64,000 bases of DNA. Origin: Vibrio tritonius. GTDB lineage: Bacteria; Pseudomonadota; Gammaproteobacteria; Enterobacterales; Vibrionaceae. Under the pieces are notes generated by a model. That model made no database searches. It was not told the DNA's origin and saw only the letters and a program-made list of their open reading frames with translations. The DNA lies in the NCBI RefSeq assembly GCF_001547935.1, contig NZ_AP014636.1, positions 1,116,001-1,180,000 on the forward strand, in the 5' to 3' direction. Position 1 is the first letter of the stretch. The number at the start of each line of letters is the position of its first letter. Position numbers and translations under genes: made by a program. This document shows, in pieces, positions 51,029 to 59,553 of this stretch.

Positions 51029-51712
51029 TTACCCTTCAATAACCACCACATCATGTCGCCAATATTCCACATCGGCCCTGACGATACGTTGCTGTTTGTC
51101 GATAAAACGACGCTCGATCACCAAACAAGGCGTACCTTCAGTAGCACGCAGCAACTGAGCAATGTCCCCCTGTAAGGACTTTACCGCCAAACGATAGGTT
51201 ACTGCCTCTAATATCAAAGGAAACTGTTTTTCAAGTTCAGTGAGCAAAACGTCTTCTTCAATTCCCTCAGTAGCGCTAACATAGTCTGGTAACAAGTAAC
51301 TATTCACGTAACAAATCGGTCTCTTTTCGAGGTAACGAATTTGTTCAATAGCGTGCGCTTTACTAAAAGGAGCTAACTCAAGTAAACGAGTTGCCGTTTT
51401 CGTCGCTAAGCTGTTCTTAACCGACAAAATTTGCCAGCTGCCTTCCCGCTTTTGATCGTCCGTTAATTGCACAAATGGCAACGCTTTACTGGGGTCATAG
51501 CGAAGTGGTTCCGGTGCAATAAACCAACCTCGGCGATCTTCCCGATAAATAGCCCCTTCCGATTCAAGCAGAGATAAAGCCTCACGCAGAGTCACTCGTG
51601 TTGTAGAAAACGACTCGGCCAATTGACGCTCAGAAGGTAACTTTTGCCTTGCGGCTAACGTGCCGGCTTCTATCTGATCCAAAATCGCTTGCTTGATTTT
51701 CACGTATTGCAC
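51029..51712 (-). CDS. GntR family regulator with UTRA domain, PhnR-like
   Basis: 227 aa. The N-terminal winged helix (ARQKLPSERQLAESFSTTRV then TLREALSLLESEGAI) is of the HutC/GntR type. The C-terminal UTRA ligand domain runs from about 95 (IRYLEKRPICYVNSYLLPDY) to IERRFIDKQQRIVRADVEYW. Vibrio regulators of 2-aminoethylphosphonate genes look like this, but no phosphonate genes are in the window, so the ligand is unknown. The copy D repeat lies just upstream of the promoter area. Confidence 0.87.
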   Translation of the reverse strand: MQYVKIKQAILDQIEAGTLAARQKLPSERQLAESFSTTRVTLREALSLLESEGAIYREDRRGWFIAPEPLRYDPSKALPFVQLTDDQKREGSWQILSVKNSLATKTATRLLELAPFSKAHAIEQIRYLEKRPICYVNSYLLPDYVSATEGIEEDVLLTELEKQFPLILEAVTYRLAVKSLQGDIAQLLRATEGTPCLVIERRFIDKQQRIVRADVEYWRHDVVVIEG

Positions 51713-51750
51713 GTTCAGTCCTCAAAACGCTGGTTAAACCACACTATACA

Positions 51751-51845
51751 TTTTCTACGTAGAATAACTATGTATTCAAATCGGTGCCTTGCCTATAAGC
51801 GAATACATTCTCGCTGAAACCGCATCTTGAGGTTACTTGGGTATA
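51751..51845 (-). repeat. MITE-like Vibrio repeat, copy D
   Basis: A minus-strand copy that begins at TATACCC (51845) and runs through the CTACGTAG palindrome, 95 bp, then stops. It starts on the base next to the yjjG stop codon. The sequence is almost identical to the left half of copy C. Confidence 0.85.
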
Positions 51846-52520
51846 TTAAGCCAATAGCAGTGCTTGTAACTCATCAAGAGAACGCACTTCATGATGAGGT
51901 AAAATATCTTGCGGCGTTTCTTCCCCATTGAGATTTAACCAACAGGTTTCCACACCAATATTGAGTCCACCAAGAATATCAGAATGAGGGTTATCACCAA
52001 CCATCAGTACCCGCTTTTTGTCTGGGTTACCCATTTTTTCCAGTGCATGGGCAAAAATACGGGCATCAGGCTTTGCAATGCCAACCTCTTCGGAGATGAT
52101 GATATGTTCAAAATGAGACGCCAGTCCTGTGCGCTCTAAACGAACCATCTGTAAATCAGCAAAACCGTTGGTAATAATACCCATCCGCACTTTCCCTTGC
52201 AGGGCATCAATAAGCGCTTGAGCACCAGGGAGCAAACTGCAAATATCCGCCATAGCCTGCATGTATGAGCGATTTAACTCTGCCGGTGTGGTATCCAGTT
52301 GCTTTGCCCATTCAATAAAACGAGTGTGTTTGAGTTCATTTGCAGTAATATCGCCATTTTGATAATCAACCCACAGCGGTTGATTCACTTTTTGATACGC
52401 TTGGTAAGCCTCATCCGTCAGCTCCATCCCTTTACGCTCTAACATTAAGGTTAATCCGCGACGACCGTCAAAATGAAATAGTGTCTCGTCGGCATCAAAA
52501 AGTATCCAATCGTACTGCAT
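51846..52520 (-). CDS. yjjG: HAD-superfamily pyrimidine 5'-nucleotidase
   Basis: 224-aa cytoplasmic phosphatase that acts on dUMP, UMP and non-canonical pyrimidine nucleotides. HAD motif I is FDADETLFHFD at residues 8-18 (Asp8 and Asp10), motif II is the Thr in IITNGF, motif III is the Lys in GIAKPD and motif IV is GDNPHSDILGG. It matches E. coli YjjG nearly throughout, including PLWVDYQNGDIT. The stop codon touches a MITE-like repeat. Confidence 0.93.
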   Translation of the reverse strand: MQYDWILFDADETLFHFDGRRGLTLMLERKGMELTDEAYQAYQKVNQPLWVDYQNGDITANELKHTRFIEWAKQLDTTPAELNRSYMQAMADICSLLPGAQALIDALQGKVRMGIITNGFADLQMVRLERTGLASHFEHIIISEEVGIAKPDARIFAHALEKMGNPDKKRVLMVGDNPHSDILGGLNIGVETCWLNLNGEETPQDILPHHEVRSLDELQALLLA

Positions 52521-52661
52521 GTGTTTCTCCTCATTAAGTACCGCTCAGTTTATACTGTTTCCAACAAACACATAAGTCATTGGCATAGAAACTTTTTGTT
52601 TCCCTCCCATCAACAATAACTCTAGCATTAACACACCGAATGCCGCTACACTCCCTTACGT

Positions 52662-52747
52662 GGACACACACCCCATTAGGCGGACACATACCGTATCTTT
52701 ACACGGACACACACCATAAAGTCGTTATAAGTAACGGTGTGTGTCCG
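52662..52747. repeat. left array of RAYT-associated motif
   Basis: Cores at 52662-52672, 52682-52692 (one base variant, GGACACATACC) and 52705-52715 on the plus strand, then an inverted core GGTGTGTGTCC at 52736-52746. The last two form a 12-bp stem (CGGACACACACC with GGTGTGTGTCCG) with a 20-base loop, like a paired REP unit, 26 bases before the LysR start codon. Confidence 0.85.
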
Positions 52748-52773
52748 GTTAACAATCAAATCAGGAGCCCATT

Positions 52774-53694
52774 ATGTACAACAACTTCCCGACTATTCCA
52801 CTGTTTGTCGCGGTTGTCGAAAGCGGGAGTTACTCACGCGCAGCAGAAAGGCTTAACATCACTAAATCCGCTGTCAGTAAACGTATCAGTCAGCTAGAAG
52901 ATGAGTTGGGTATTCGTTTAATTCAAAGGACGACCCGCCATATTAGTCTAACGGAAGCTGGAGAACGTTATTACGAGTATGTATCCCAAGCGTTGTCTTT
53001 TGCTCAACAGGGTGTTGATGCGGTGGCAGAGCTGCAAGGAGAACCTCGAGGAAAACTAAAAATTACAGCGCCTATGTCATTTGGGGTACGGCATATAGCA
53101 CCATTTCTTACTGAGTTTTTGCAGCGTTATCCTCATATTGAACTTGATCTGCAATTTGAAGATCGTATGGTGGATTTGGTTTCAGAAGGTTACGATCTCG
53201 CCATACGAATTGGTCATCTAACAGACTCCAATTTGATCGCTAAACGCTTAGTGACCTGTCATAGTGTACTGTGTGCCTCGCCAGAATATCTAGCGCAACA
53301 TCCAGCCCCTACTGAGCCAGCCGATTTAACTCACCACAACTGTATCAAATACTCGTATTTTCGCGGCGGCAGTGAATGGACTTTTTGTAAGAGTAATAAA
53401 GAATTCAAAGTATTACCTAAAGGTAATATGTCGGTAAATAACAGCGAAGCCATTCGAAGAGTGCTGCTTTCTGGATTGGGAATTGGCCAACTACCTACAT
53501 TTATCGTCGGAAAAGACGTACAAGAAAAGCGCTTAGTACCGATCATGTCGCCCTATGCATTGCCAGTCCATGCCGTTTACGCTGTGTATCCAGTGCGTAA
53601 ACACCTCCCACAAAAGGTGAGCCTCTTCATCGAGTTTTTAAACGAAAAATACGGCCAAGCACTGCCTTATTGGGATAAGGGCATTTTTAGCTAA
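52774..53694 (+). CDS. LysR family transcriptional regulator in the RAYT cassette
   Basis: 306-aa LysR-type regulator. Helix-turn-helix in residues 18-40 (SYSRAAERLNITKSAVSKRI), then LGIRLIQRTTRHISLTEAGE. The effector domain has GKLKITAPMSFGVRHIAPFL and YDLAIRIGHLTDSNLIAKRL, typical of the CrgA/DsdC-like subgroup. AGGAG precedes the ATG. No metabolic gene is divergent from it; instead a paired repeat hairpin sits directly upstream and a transposase gene converges on it with an eight-base overlap. Its target is unknown; it could be a passenger of the element or an old resident. Confidence 0.9.
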   Translation: MYNNFPTIPLFVAVVESGSYSRAAERLNITKSAVSKRISQLEDELGIRLIQRTTRHISLTEAGERYYEYVSQALSFAQQGVDAVAELQGEPRGKLKITAPMSFGVRHIAPFLTEFLQRYPHIELDLQFEDRMVDLVSEGYDLAIRIGHLTDSNLIAKRLVTCHSVLCASPEYLAQHPAPTEPADLTHHNCIKYSYFRGGSEWTFCKSNKEFKVLPKGNMSVNNSEAIRRVLLSGLGIGQLPTFIVGKDVQEKRLVPIMSPYALPVHAVYAVYPVRKHLPQKVSLFIEFLNEKYGQALPYWDKGIFS

Positions 53695-54649
53695 TCCTAA
53701 GGCCCACGATTCGCTGTTTATTGAGTTTTTGTTTTGCAGCATCAAGCTTATGCGCAGCCCCAATCCAAACTTTGGCGTCTTTTTCTAGTTGGGTACAAAG
53801 GAAAAGGCATTCACGGTTGGACAACGAGAGTCGCGTTAGAATCGGCGGAGTTGATGCAACAATATAGCCTGAAGACGTATCACGTACGTGTCTTCCTACC
53901 CAATCAATGAATTCTATATAATCGAGCAATCGGAAAGGAATGCCCGATGAATCATCAAAAGCCGTATTTCCTACAAAATCACTCAGTCCAATAACCTGGG
54001 GTCGTCCCTGCTCTAACGCATCTAAACGCGCTCTTAGTGATGTATGTTGAGCATCTTCTGGCGTGCTGACCATTTCAGCTCGAACAGGATTGAGGTCGAC
54101 ATATGCCATCGCACTTAGCAGCGCCTTTTCATCCAGTAATGCTTGGGATTTAAAACGTCCTTCCCAAAATCGGCCAGTGCAGTCATCCTCTTTATTGGCT
54201 TGAACAGCGATGCCATAATTTAGCTCTTTCATAAACCAGCTTAACGAGCAAAGACGTTCGCGCCACTCCAATATCGTTTCATCGCACCATTTTTTCTGAG
54301 CGTCCGTTAGTTGCTCTCCTGCCAACCAACTTTTGATTATTACGGGTGTTTTATGTTCAACACACCATCGTTCTACAACATCTCGCTCACTTAAACCAAA
54401 TGCCTGCTCCTGATTGAGGCTAACCACCAAATGGTAGTGATTACTCATTACCGCATAAGCACACACATCTACACAATAAAAAGACGCCAAGGTCAAAATT
54501 CGCTGCTCGATCCAATCGCGTCGATGTTCATATGAGCGTCCGGTTAACGCATCCTCTCCGCATAGAAATGAACGTCGAACACAACGAGATACACAGTGGT
54601 AGTATGGTGTCACTTCTGGACATACCAATCGAGAACGAGCTGTTGCCAT
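53687..54649 (-). CDS. REP-associated tyrosine transposase (RAYT, Y1 HUH family)
   Basis: 320-aa member of the TnpA-REP/IS200-like Y1 transposase superfamily. The HUH metal motif is His71-Tyr-His73 in MSNHYHLVV. The candidate nucleophile is Tyr145 in ELNYGIAVQAN, followed by the family pattern GRFWEGRFKSQALLDEKA and YVDLNPVRAEM. The N-terminus MATARSRLVCPEVTPYYHCV and SRCVRRSFLCGED belongs to the long RAYT form of Shewanella, Vibrio and relatives, about twice the length of E. coli RayT. These proteins nick and join single-stranded DNA at REP units. Arrays of the 11-bp motif flank it. All active residues look intact. Confidence 0.88.
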   Translation of the reverse strand: MATARSRLVCPEVTPYYHCVSRCVRRSFLCGEDALTGRSYEHRRDWIEQRILTLASFYCVDVCAYAVMSNHYHLVVSLNQEQAFGLSERDVVERWCVEHKTPVIIKSWLAGEQLTDAQKKWCDETILEWRERLCSLSWFMKELNYGIAVQANKEDDCTGRFWEGRFKSQALLDEKALLSAMAYVDLNPVRAEMVSTPEDAQHTSLRARLDALEQGRPQVIGLSDFVGNTAFDDSSGIPFRLLDYIEFIDWVGRHVRDTSSGYIVASTPPILTRLSLSNRECLFLCTQLEKDAKVWIGAAHKLDAAKQKLNKQRIVGLRIS

Positions 54650-54757
54650 AACATCACCTGAATTGTTTAACTTCTGACCACTTTCCCTATAGACGCTAAC
54701 AACGCCAATAATCGTTCCAGTATTTTGCGAGGCAATTCAAAAGATGAGCTGATTATT

Positions 54758-54814
54758 AGCCTGTCTGTCCAGCTAATAACGTGTGTGTCCGGCTAATGAG
54801 GTGTGTGTCCGGTT
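54758..54814 (-). repeat. right array of RAYT-associated motif (20-bp period)
   Basis: Three direct copies at a 20-base period: a worn copy at 54761-54770 (CTGTCTGTCC), GTGTGTGTCC at 54781-54790 and GGTGTGTGTCC at 54800-54810. Each is followed by a [GC]TAAT or TTAAC spacer. On the minus strand they read as GGACACACACC toward the transposase gene, whose start is 110-160 bases away. Confidence 0.85.
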
Positions 54815-54898
54815 AACATTTACTGATATAAAACAAGGCGTGAATACGCAGGGAGTTTTATAAAGAAAGGATTGACTTGCCAACCCCTAAGGACAGCT

Positions 54899-55066
54899 AT
54901 GAAACACTTTCTCCCCTCTTCTGCTATATTGACCGCATTTACTATGCAACACTATTCTAGTGTCGATGAATATTTGACAGCCCAAGAGCAAAAATCCGAA
55001 GCACAACAAGCGGCTCAAGCACCAACCAATCACACTAAAACCAAAGACGATACGGAATCGAACTAA
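54899..55066 (+). CDS. small hydrophilic protein upstream of elbB
   Basis: 55-aa frame from the ATG at 54899, preceded by a strong AAGGA six bases upstream. It reads MKHFLPSSAILTAFTMQHYS, then a polar, Gln/Ala/Lys-rich tail (LTAQEQKSEAQQAAQAPTNH and KTKDDTESN). It ends 28 bases before elbB and is probably co-transcribed with it. No family recognised. The ribosome-binding site and position are the support. Confidence 0.5.
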   Translation: MKHFLPSSAILTAFTMQHYSSVDEYLTAQEQKSEAQQAAQAPTNHTKTKDDTESN

Positions 55067-55094
55067 CCCCACTTAACAATAAAGGAGCGACCCC

Positions 55095-55745
55095 ATGAAA
55101 AAAGTAGCCGTGATACTCAGCGGATGCGGCGTCTTCGACGGAGCAGAAATACACGAATCAGTATTAACCCTACTCGCCATTGAGAAGAATGGGGCGACTT
55201 GGCACTGTTTCGCACCAAATGTAAATCAACATCATGTCCTCAACCATATTACCGGTGAGGAGATGGAAGAAACTCGCAATGTATTGGTAGAGTCTGCTCG
55301 TATCTCTCGTGGCAAAATAGATGATGTTGCTAAGCTAAAAGCTCACGACTTTGATGCACTGATCATTCCTGGCGGCTTTGGCGCAGCAAAAAATCTGTCT
55401 GATTTTGCCTTCAAAGGAGCAGATTGTGTGTTACATGAGGATGTCGCGAAAGCGTGTCGTTTATTTGCGAAAGCAGGTAAACCTGCCGCCTACTTATGCA
55501 TCGCTCCTCATCTTATTCCCAAAATCTACGAATCAGGGGTCGAGGGAACCATCGGTAACGATAAAGAAACTGCTGCAGCCTTCAATAAAATGGGAGGGCA
55601 ACACGTCAATTGCCCAGTGGATGACTTCGTCTACGATCAAGAGCACAACGTACTATCGACTCCCGCTTATATGCTTGCTGAGAATATTTCTCAAGCAGAA
55701 TCAGGAATTAACCGTCTTGTAACAAAATTAATCTCATTGGCGTGA
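55095..55745 (+). CDS. elbB: isoprenoid biosynthesis glyoxalase ElbB
   Basis: 216-aa DJ-1/PfpI-like protein. It matches ElbB (YhbL, SCRP-27A): MKKVAVILSGCGVFDGAEIH at the start, the nucleophilic elbow in IIPGGFGAAKNLSDFA, and Cys in AYLCIAPHLIP. ElbB removes glyoxal-type aldehydes and was linked to lycopene output in E. coli. The family glyoxalase activity is weak. AAAGGAG precedes the start and a strong terminator-like hairpin follows. Confidence 0.95.
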   Translation: MKKVAVILSGCGVFDGAEIHESVLTLLAIEKNGATWHCFAPNVNQHHVLNHITGEEMEETRNVLVESARISRGKIDDVAKLKAHDFDALIIPGGFGAAKNLSDFAFKGADCVLHEDVAKACRLFAKAGKPAAYLCIAPHLIPKIYESGVEGTIGNDKETAAAFNKMGGQHVNCPVDDFVYDQEHNVLSTPAYMLAENISQAESGINRLVTKLISLA

Positions 55746-55757
55746 TAATTTTTGTGT

Positions 55758-55790
55758 GCCAAAGCCTTATATAACGGGCTTTGGCGTTAA
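55758..55790 (+). terminator. intrinsic terminator after elbB
   Basis: Stem GCCAAAGCC/GGCTTTGGC (9 bp, 55758-55766 region with 55777-55785) followed by GTTAAATTTTG, 13 bases past the stop codon. Confidence 0.75.
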
Positions 55791-56070
55791 ATTTTGTGTC
55801 CAGATTACCCCATTTGTGAAATGTAAAATTACTGCATTAGTTATTCCATTTTGGTAAAAATTCATGAGATGAACATCACCGTATAAAATTCCATCAGTAG
55901 AAACTATAAGTCACTATATTCACTATGGTTATTAATGTGATCCAGCTCAAGAATGAGCATCAATTTGAACGTGCTTCAAGGATTTTTGCGCCAGATCAAA
56001 CACACTCTGCGACAAACTGTGCAACTCTAGAGCCAGATATTTTGAACATAATTATTATTGGAGTTAACTC
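55791..56070. promoter_or_regulatory. adh promoter region with CRP-like half site
   Basis: AT-rich leader of the alcohol dehydrogenase. TGTGA-N6-TCAAG at 55936-55951 keeps one perfect CRP half-site and three bases of the other. TTGGAG gives a good ribosome-binding site. No other gene seen. Confidence 0.45.
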
Positions 56071-57219
56071 ATGGCGAGTGCATTTTTTATTCCTACAGTA
56101 AACCTAATGGGCGCAGATTGTCTTGTTGATGCAGCGGATGCGATCAAATCTAAAGGCTTTACCAAAGGTCTGATTGTAAGTGACGCAATTCTGAACAAAA
56201 TCGGCGTAGTTAAACAAGTTGCTGACCTACTAACTGAACGTGGTGTAGCAACAGTGGTTTATGATGGTACTCATCCAAACCCAACTGTGACCAACGTAAA
56301 TGAAGGTCTAGCGATTCTTAAAGAAAACCAATGTGATTTCGTTATTTCTCTAGGCGGCGGTTCACCACACGACTGTGCAAAAGGTATCGCTCTTCTTGCT
56401 TCTAACGGCGGCGAAATTGCGGATTACGAAGGCGTTGACCAATCTCCAAAACCAATGCTGCCATTGATCGCAATCAACACCACTGCAGGTACTGCGTCTG
56501 AAATGACTCGTTTCTGCATCATCACTGACGAAGTTCGTCACATCAAAATGGCTATCGTAGACAAACACACGACTCCACTGATGTCTGTTAACGATCCTAA
56601 ATTGATGCTTGCTAAACCAGCTTCTCTAACTGCAGCAACTGGTATGGACGCACTGACTCACGCAATCGAAGCTTACGTTTCTATCGCTGCAACACCTATC
56701 ACTGATGCCGTTGCAATCAAAGCAATCGAAATGATTCAAGCGAACCTACGTGAAGCAGTGAAAAACGGTCAAAACCTAGAAGCTCGTGAAGCAATGGCAT
56801 ACGCACAGTTCATGGCGGGTATGGCATTTAACAACGCTTCTCTAGGCTACGTACACGCAATGGCACACCAACTAGGTGGTTTCTACAACCTACCTCACGG
56901 TGTATGTAACGCAGTACTTCTTCCACACGTACAACGTTACAACGCAACTGTTGCAGCAGACCGTCTACGCGACGTAGCTAAAGCAATGGGTGTGAATGTA
57001 GAAAACCTAACAGCTGAACAAGGCGCAGCAGCGGCTATCGACGCTATCGTATCTCTATCTAAAGAAATCGGTATCCCTGCAGGTCTAACTGAGCTTGGTG
57101 CGAAAGTTGAAGATGTACCGACACTAGCAACTAACGCTCTTAAAGATGCTTGTGCTATCACTAACCCACGCCAAGGTACACACGAAGAAGTGTGTGAAAT
57201 CTTCAAAGCAGCATTTTAA
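56071..57219 (+). CDS. iron-containing alcohol dehydrogenase
   Basis: 382-aa group III dehydrogenase close to Zymomonas AdhB and E. coli YiaY. The N-terminus [20 protein letters not shown] and the NAD loop [14 protein letters not shown] are typical. Metal ligands are Asp and His in the [10 protein letters not shown] region, and two later His in [20 protein letters not shown]. It interconverts ethanol and acetaldehyde (or oxidises L-threonine in YiaY). The codon use is strongly biased toward CTA, CGT, GGT and GCA/GCT, unlike neighbours, which suggests high expression. It could remove acetaldehyde produced by EutBC, 3 kb away. Confidence 0.92.
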   Translation: MASAFFIPTVNLMGADCLVDAADAIKSKGFTKGLIVSDAILNKIGVVKQVADLLTERGVATVVYDGTHPNPTVTNVNEGLAILKENQCDFVISLGGGSPHDCAKGIALLASNGGEIADYEGVDQSPKPMLPLIAINTTAGTASEMTRFCIITDEVRHIKMAIVDKHTTPLMSVNDPKLMLAKPASLTAATGMDALTHAIEAYVSIAATPITDAVAIKAIEMIQANLREAVKNGQNLEAREAMAYAQFMAGMAFNNASLGYVHAMAHQLGGFYNLPHGVCNAVLLPHVQRYNATVAADRLRDVAKAMGVNVENLTAEQGAAAAIDAIVSLSKEIGIPAGLTELGAKVEDVPTLATNALKDACAITNPRQGTHEEVCEIFKAAF

Positions 57220-57246
57220 TTGCTGATTTGCTAAGACTTTGATAAA

Positions 57247-57273
57247 AAGGTGCTCTCGGAGCACCTTTTTTTA
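57247..57273 (+). terminator. intrinsic terminator after adh
   Basis: Stem AAGGTGCTC/GAGCACCTT with loop TCG and a run of seven T, 28 bases past the stop codon. Confidence 0.93.
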
Positions 57274-57445
57274 TGCCGACTGAAAATACCCCGTCCTACT
57301 TATTAAATTCAATAAGTTGAATAATAAAATGGCGATAAAACAGCAGGTAAATTTGATTCATCGCAGTAAAACGGTGAAAGATCCACTGCTTTTCCTCGTT
57401 CGTGGGAGTTTTGCTTTACATGCAAAAAATAAAGGTTATTATCCG

Positions 57446-57461
57446 AAGCAAACGTTTTCCT
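57446..57461. promoter_or_regulatory. PurR box upstream of fhs
   Basis: AAGCAAACGTTTTCCT differs from the PurR consensus ACGCAAACGTTTTCNT at one base. It lies 31 bases before the fhs start codon. Repression by PurR when purines are plentiful fits an enzyme that makes 10-formyl-THF. It also shows that this stretch is leader rather than coding. Confidence 0.78.
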
Positions 57462-57491
57462 CACCACTTTATTAACCATGATGAGGGTTTT

Positions 57492-59240
57492 ATGCTGTCA
57501 GATATCGAAATTTGCCGCACAACACCACTACAGCCAATTGATGATGTTGCTCATCAAGCGGGTCTACAAACCAACGAGTTTCAAAGCCAAGGTCGCTACA
57601 AAGCGAAGGTCTCTCTAGACGCCCTAAACCGCCTAAAAGATCACCCTAGGGGCAAGCTGGTGGTTGTCACTGCCATGACCCCCACTCCGCTAGGCGAAGG
57701 TAAAACTGTCACCACGATTGGACTGGCTCAAGGTTTAGAGCAACTCAATCAATCCGTGTTTGCTTGTATTCGTCAACCCTCCATGGGGCCAATTTTTGGC
57801 GTCAAAGGTGGTGCCGCAGGCGGTGGTTATTCTCAAGTTGCTCCAATGGAAGAGCTGAATATGCACCTTACTGGTGACATTCACGCCGTCACGGCAGCAC
57901 ATAACCTTGCGGCCGCGGCTATTGATGCTCGTATTTACCATGAACAGCGCAACGGTTACGAAGACTTCACAGCTCGAACAGGATTAAAGGCACTGCGTAT
58001 CGACCCAAATCATGTCAAATGGAGACGCGTGCTGGATCACAACGATCGCGCACTACGCATGATCACCATCGGACGTAATGAAGATGGCAAAACAGTCAAC
58101 GGCTTTGAACGTGAAGATGGCTTTGATATCTCAGCCGCTTCAGAGCTGATGGCGATTTTGGCGCTTGCTAGTGATTTAAACGACTTACGTCAGCGTATCG
58201 GTCGCATTGTGGTGGCTTATGATTTCGACGGTCAGCCCATTACCACCGAAGATTTGCAAGTGGCTGGTGCCATGACAGTCACCATGAAGGACACTATCCA
58301 ACCAACGCTAATGCAAACTCTTGAAGGTGTACCAACGCTGGTTCATGCAGGTCCTTTCGCCAATATTGCCCACGGTAACTCATCAATTATCGCGGATAAC
58401 ATCGCAACTCGATTAGCAGATTTTACCGTTACTGAAGGTGGCTTTGGTTCTGACATGGGCTTTGAAAAAGCCTGTAATATCAAAGCAAAAGCATCAAATA
58501 TCGCCCCCGACTGCGCGGTAATTGTTGCGACCTTACGTGGTATTAAAGCTAACTCAGGTCGTTATGATTTGCGCCCAGGCCATGCGATTCCGGATAGCCT
58601 ATTTGCACCAGATTCTGCCGCACTCACTGCCGGTTTTGCTAATTTGCAATGGCATATCAACAACGTGACCCAATATGGTGTTCCCGCGGTAGTAGCAATT
58701 AACCGCTTCCCACAAGACAGCGAGGAAGAACTACAACAATTAGTGGACATGATCAAAGCCCTACCACAAGGTGTTGAAGTGGCGATCAGCGAAGCCTTTA
58801 GTCGCGGTGGATTAGGTGCTACACAATTGGCGCATTGCGTCATGAAACAGTGCGAGAAAACGGTCCAGTTCACGCCACTTTATAAGAGCGAAGACTCTCT
58901 GGATGATAAATTGCATGCCGTAGCGCTTAAAGGGTACGGCGCAGGCTCAGTTACCTACTCAGAGAAAGCCACAGCGCAGCTTAAGCGCTTTAACGAGTTG
59001 GGTTACAGTCATCTTTCTGTGTGTATGGCGAAAACCCCACTTTCGATCACCACCGATTCGGCCATTAAAGGCGCTCCATCAGGCTTTGATGTGACGATTC
59101 GTGAACTGAAACTGTGCTCTGGTGCTGGCTTTATCTATGCCCTCTGCGGCAGCGTAATGACCATGCCAGGACTGCCAGACAAACCCGCCTTTATGTCGTT
59201 AGACATTGATGAGCAAGGGAATATTGTCGGATTAAGTTAA
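57492..59240 (+). CDS. fhs: formate--tetrahydrofolate ligase
   Basis: 582-aa cytosolic enzyme making 10-formyl-THF from formate, THF and ATP. The P-loop is [20 protein letters not shown] near residue 70. [20 protein letters not shown] and the later [17 protein letters not shown] are hallmark stretches of the family. I start at the ATG at 57492 ([12 protein letters not shown]) because GAGGG sits five bases upstream; the 30 residues before it carry a PurR box. It lies between adh and eutBC, so it adds one-carbon supply in a region of C2 metabolism. A perfect 10-bp hairpin follows. Confidence 0.95.
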   Translation: MLSDIEICRTTPLQPIDDVAHQAGLQTNEFQSQGRYKAKVSLDALNRLKDHPRGKLVVVTAMTPTPLGEGKTVTTIGLAQGLEQLNQSVFACIRQPSMGPIFGVKGGAAGGGYSQVAPMEELNMHLTGDIHAVTAAHNLAAAAIDARIYHEQRNGYEDFTARTGLKALRIDPNHVKWRRVLDHNDRALRMITIGRNEDGKTVNGFEREDGFDISAASELMAILALASDLNDLRQRIGRIVVAYDFDGQPITTEDLQVAGAMTVTMKDTIQPTLMQTLEGVPTLVHAGPFANIAHGNSSIIADNIATRLADFTVTEGGFGSDMGFEKACNIKAKASNIAPDCAVIVATLRGIKANSGRYDLRPGHAIPDSLFAPDSAALTAGFANLQWHINNVTQYGVPAVVAINRFPQDSEEELQQLVDMIKALPQGVEVAISEAFSRGGLGATQLAHCVMKQCEKTVQFTPLYKSEDSLDDKLHAVALKGYGAGSVTYSEKATAQLKRFNELGYSHLSVCMAKTPLSITTDSAIKGAPSGFDVTIRELKLCSGAGFIYALCGSVMTMPGLPDKPAFMSLDIDEQGNIVGLS

Positions 59241-59249
59241 TCGATACTA

Positions 59250-59276
59250 AGTGCAGTGATTTCCTCTCACTGCACT
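59250..59276 (+). terminator. hairpin after fhs
   Basis: Perfect 10-bp stem AGTGCAGTGA/TCACTGCACT with a 7-base loop, ten bases past the stop codon. No T-run follows, so it may be a Rho-independent terminator of low strength or an mRNA end structure. Confidence 0.55.
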
Positions 59277-59553
59277 TACCCCTCACGCCCCACGCCAGAT
59301 TTATGTATGTGTATCTTCTAGCCTCTCGCAACCTGCCCAAACAAAGTGCAAGCGTTTCCCTAATATGTAGCAAGGCTCGTATTCGACTGAATACCTATCT
59401 CATTAAATAACAAATAACCACATTTAACCTATTGGTTTTTATTGTAAAAATTCTTTTTCATTCCAGCCTTGAAATAGGGACACTTTTTGCATAATGAAGA
59501 TCAACAGTGCAAAGGCACTCGCCAAATAATCAAACCGAATTTGCGAGGGATGT
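59277..59553. promoter_or_regulatory. eutB upstream region with sigma-54-like promoter
   Basis: GG-N10-GC at 59477-59490 within AGGGACACTTTTTGCA resembles the -24/-12 elements of RpoN promoters. The expected start would be near 59502, 52 bases before the eutB ATG. No enhancer-binding regulator gene is adjacent. Nothing else supported in this spacer. Confidence 0.45.

Larger units (their letters stand above)
52655..54817. mobile_element. RAYT/LysR cassette bounded by inverted GGACACACACC arrays
   Basis: Two convergent genes, a LysR regulator and a REP-associated tyrosine transposase, overlap by eight bases at their 3' ends. On the left lie three GGACACACACC-type cores plus one inverted core; on the right lie three cores in the inverted orientation. 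Thus each outer end carries the same motif facing inward. Solitary copies of the same motif occur elsewhere in the window. No target duplication could be confirmed by eye. Confidence 0.6.

Noticed and set aside
52655..54817. Possible CRISPR array because of short spaced repeats
   Set aside because: The repeated core is only 11 bp with a 20-base period and similar spacers, there are no cas genes, and the motif pairs with a RAYT gene.
57402..57491. Longer fhs start 30 codons upstream
   Set aside because: The extension carries a PurR box and does not resemble the family; the ATG at 57492 has a good ribosome-binding site.
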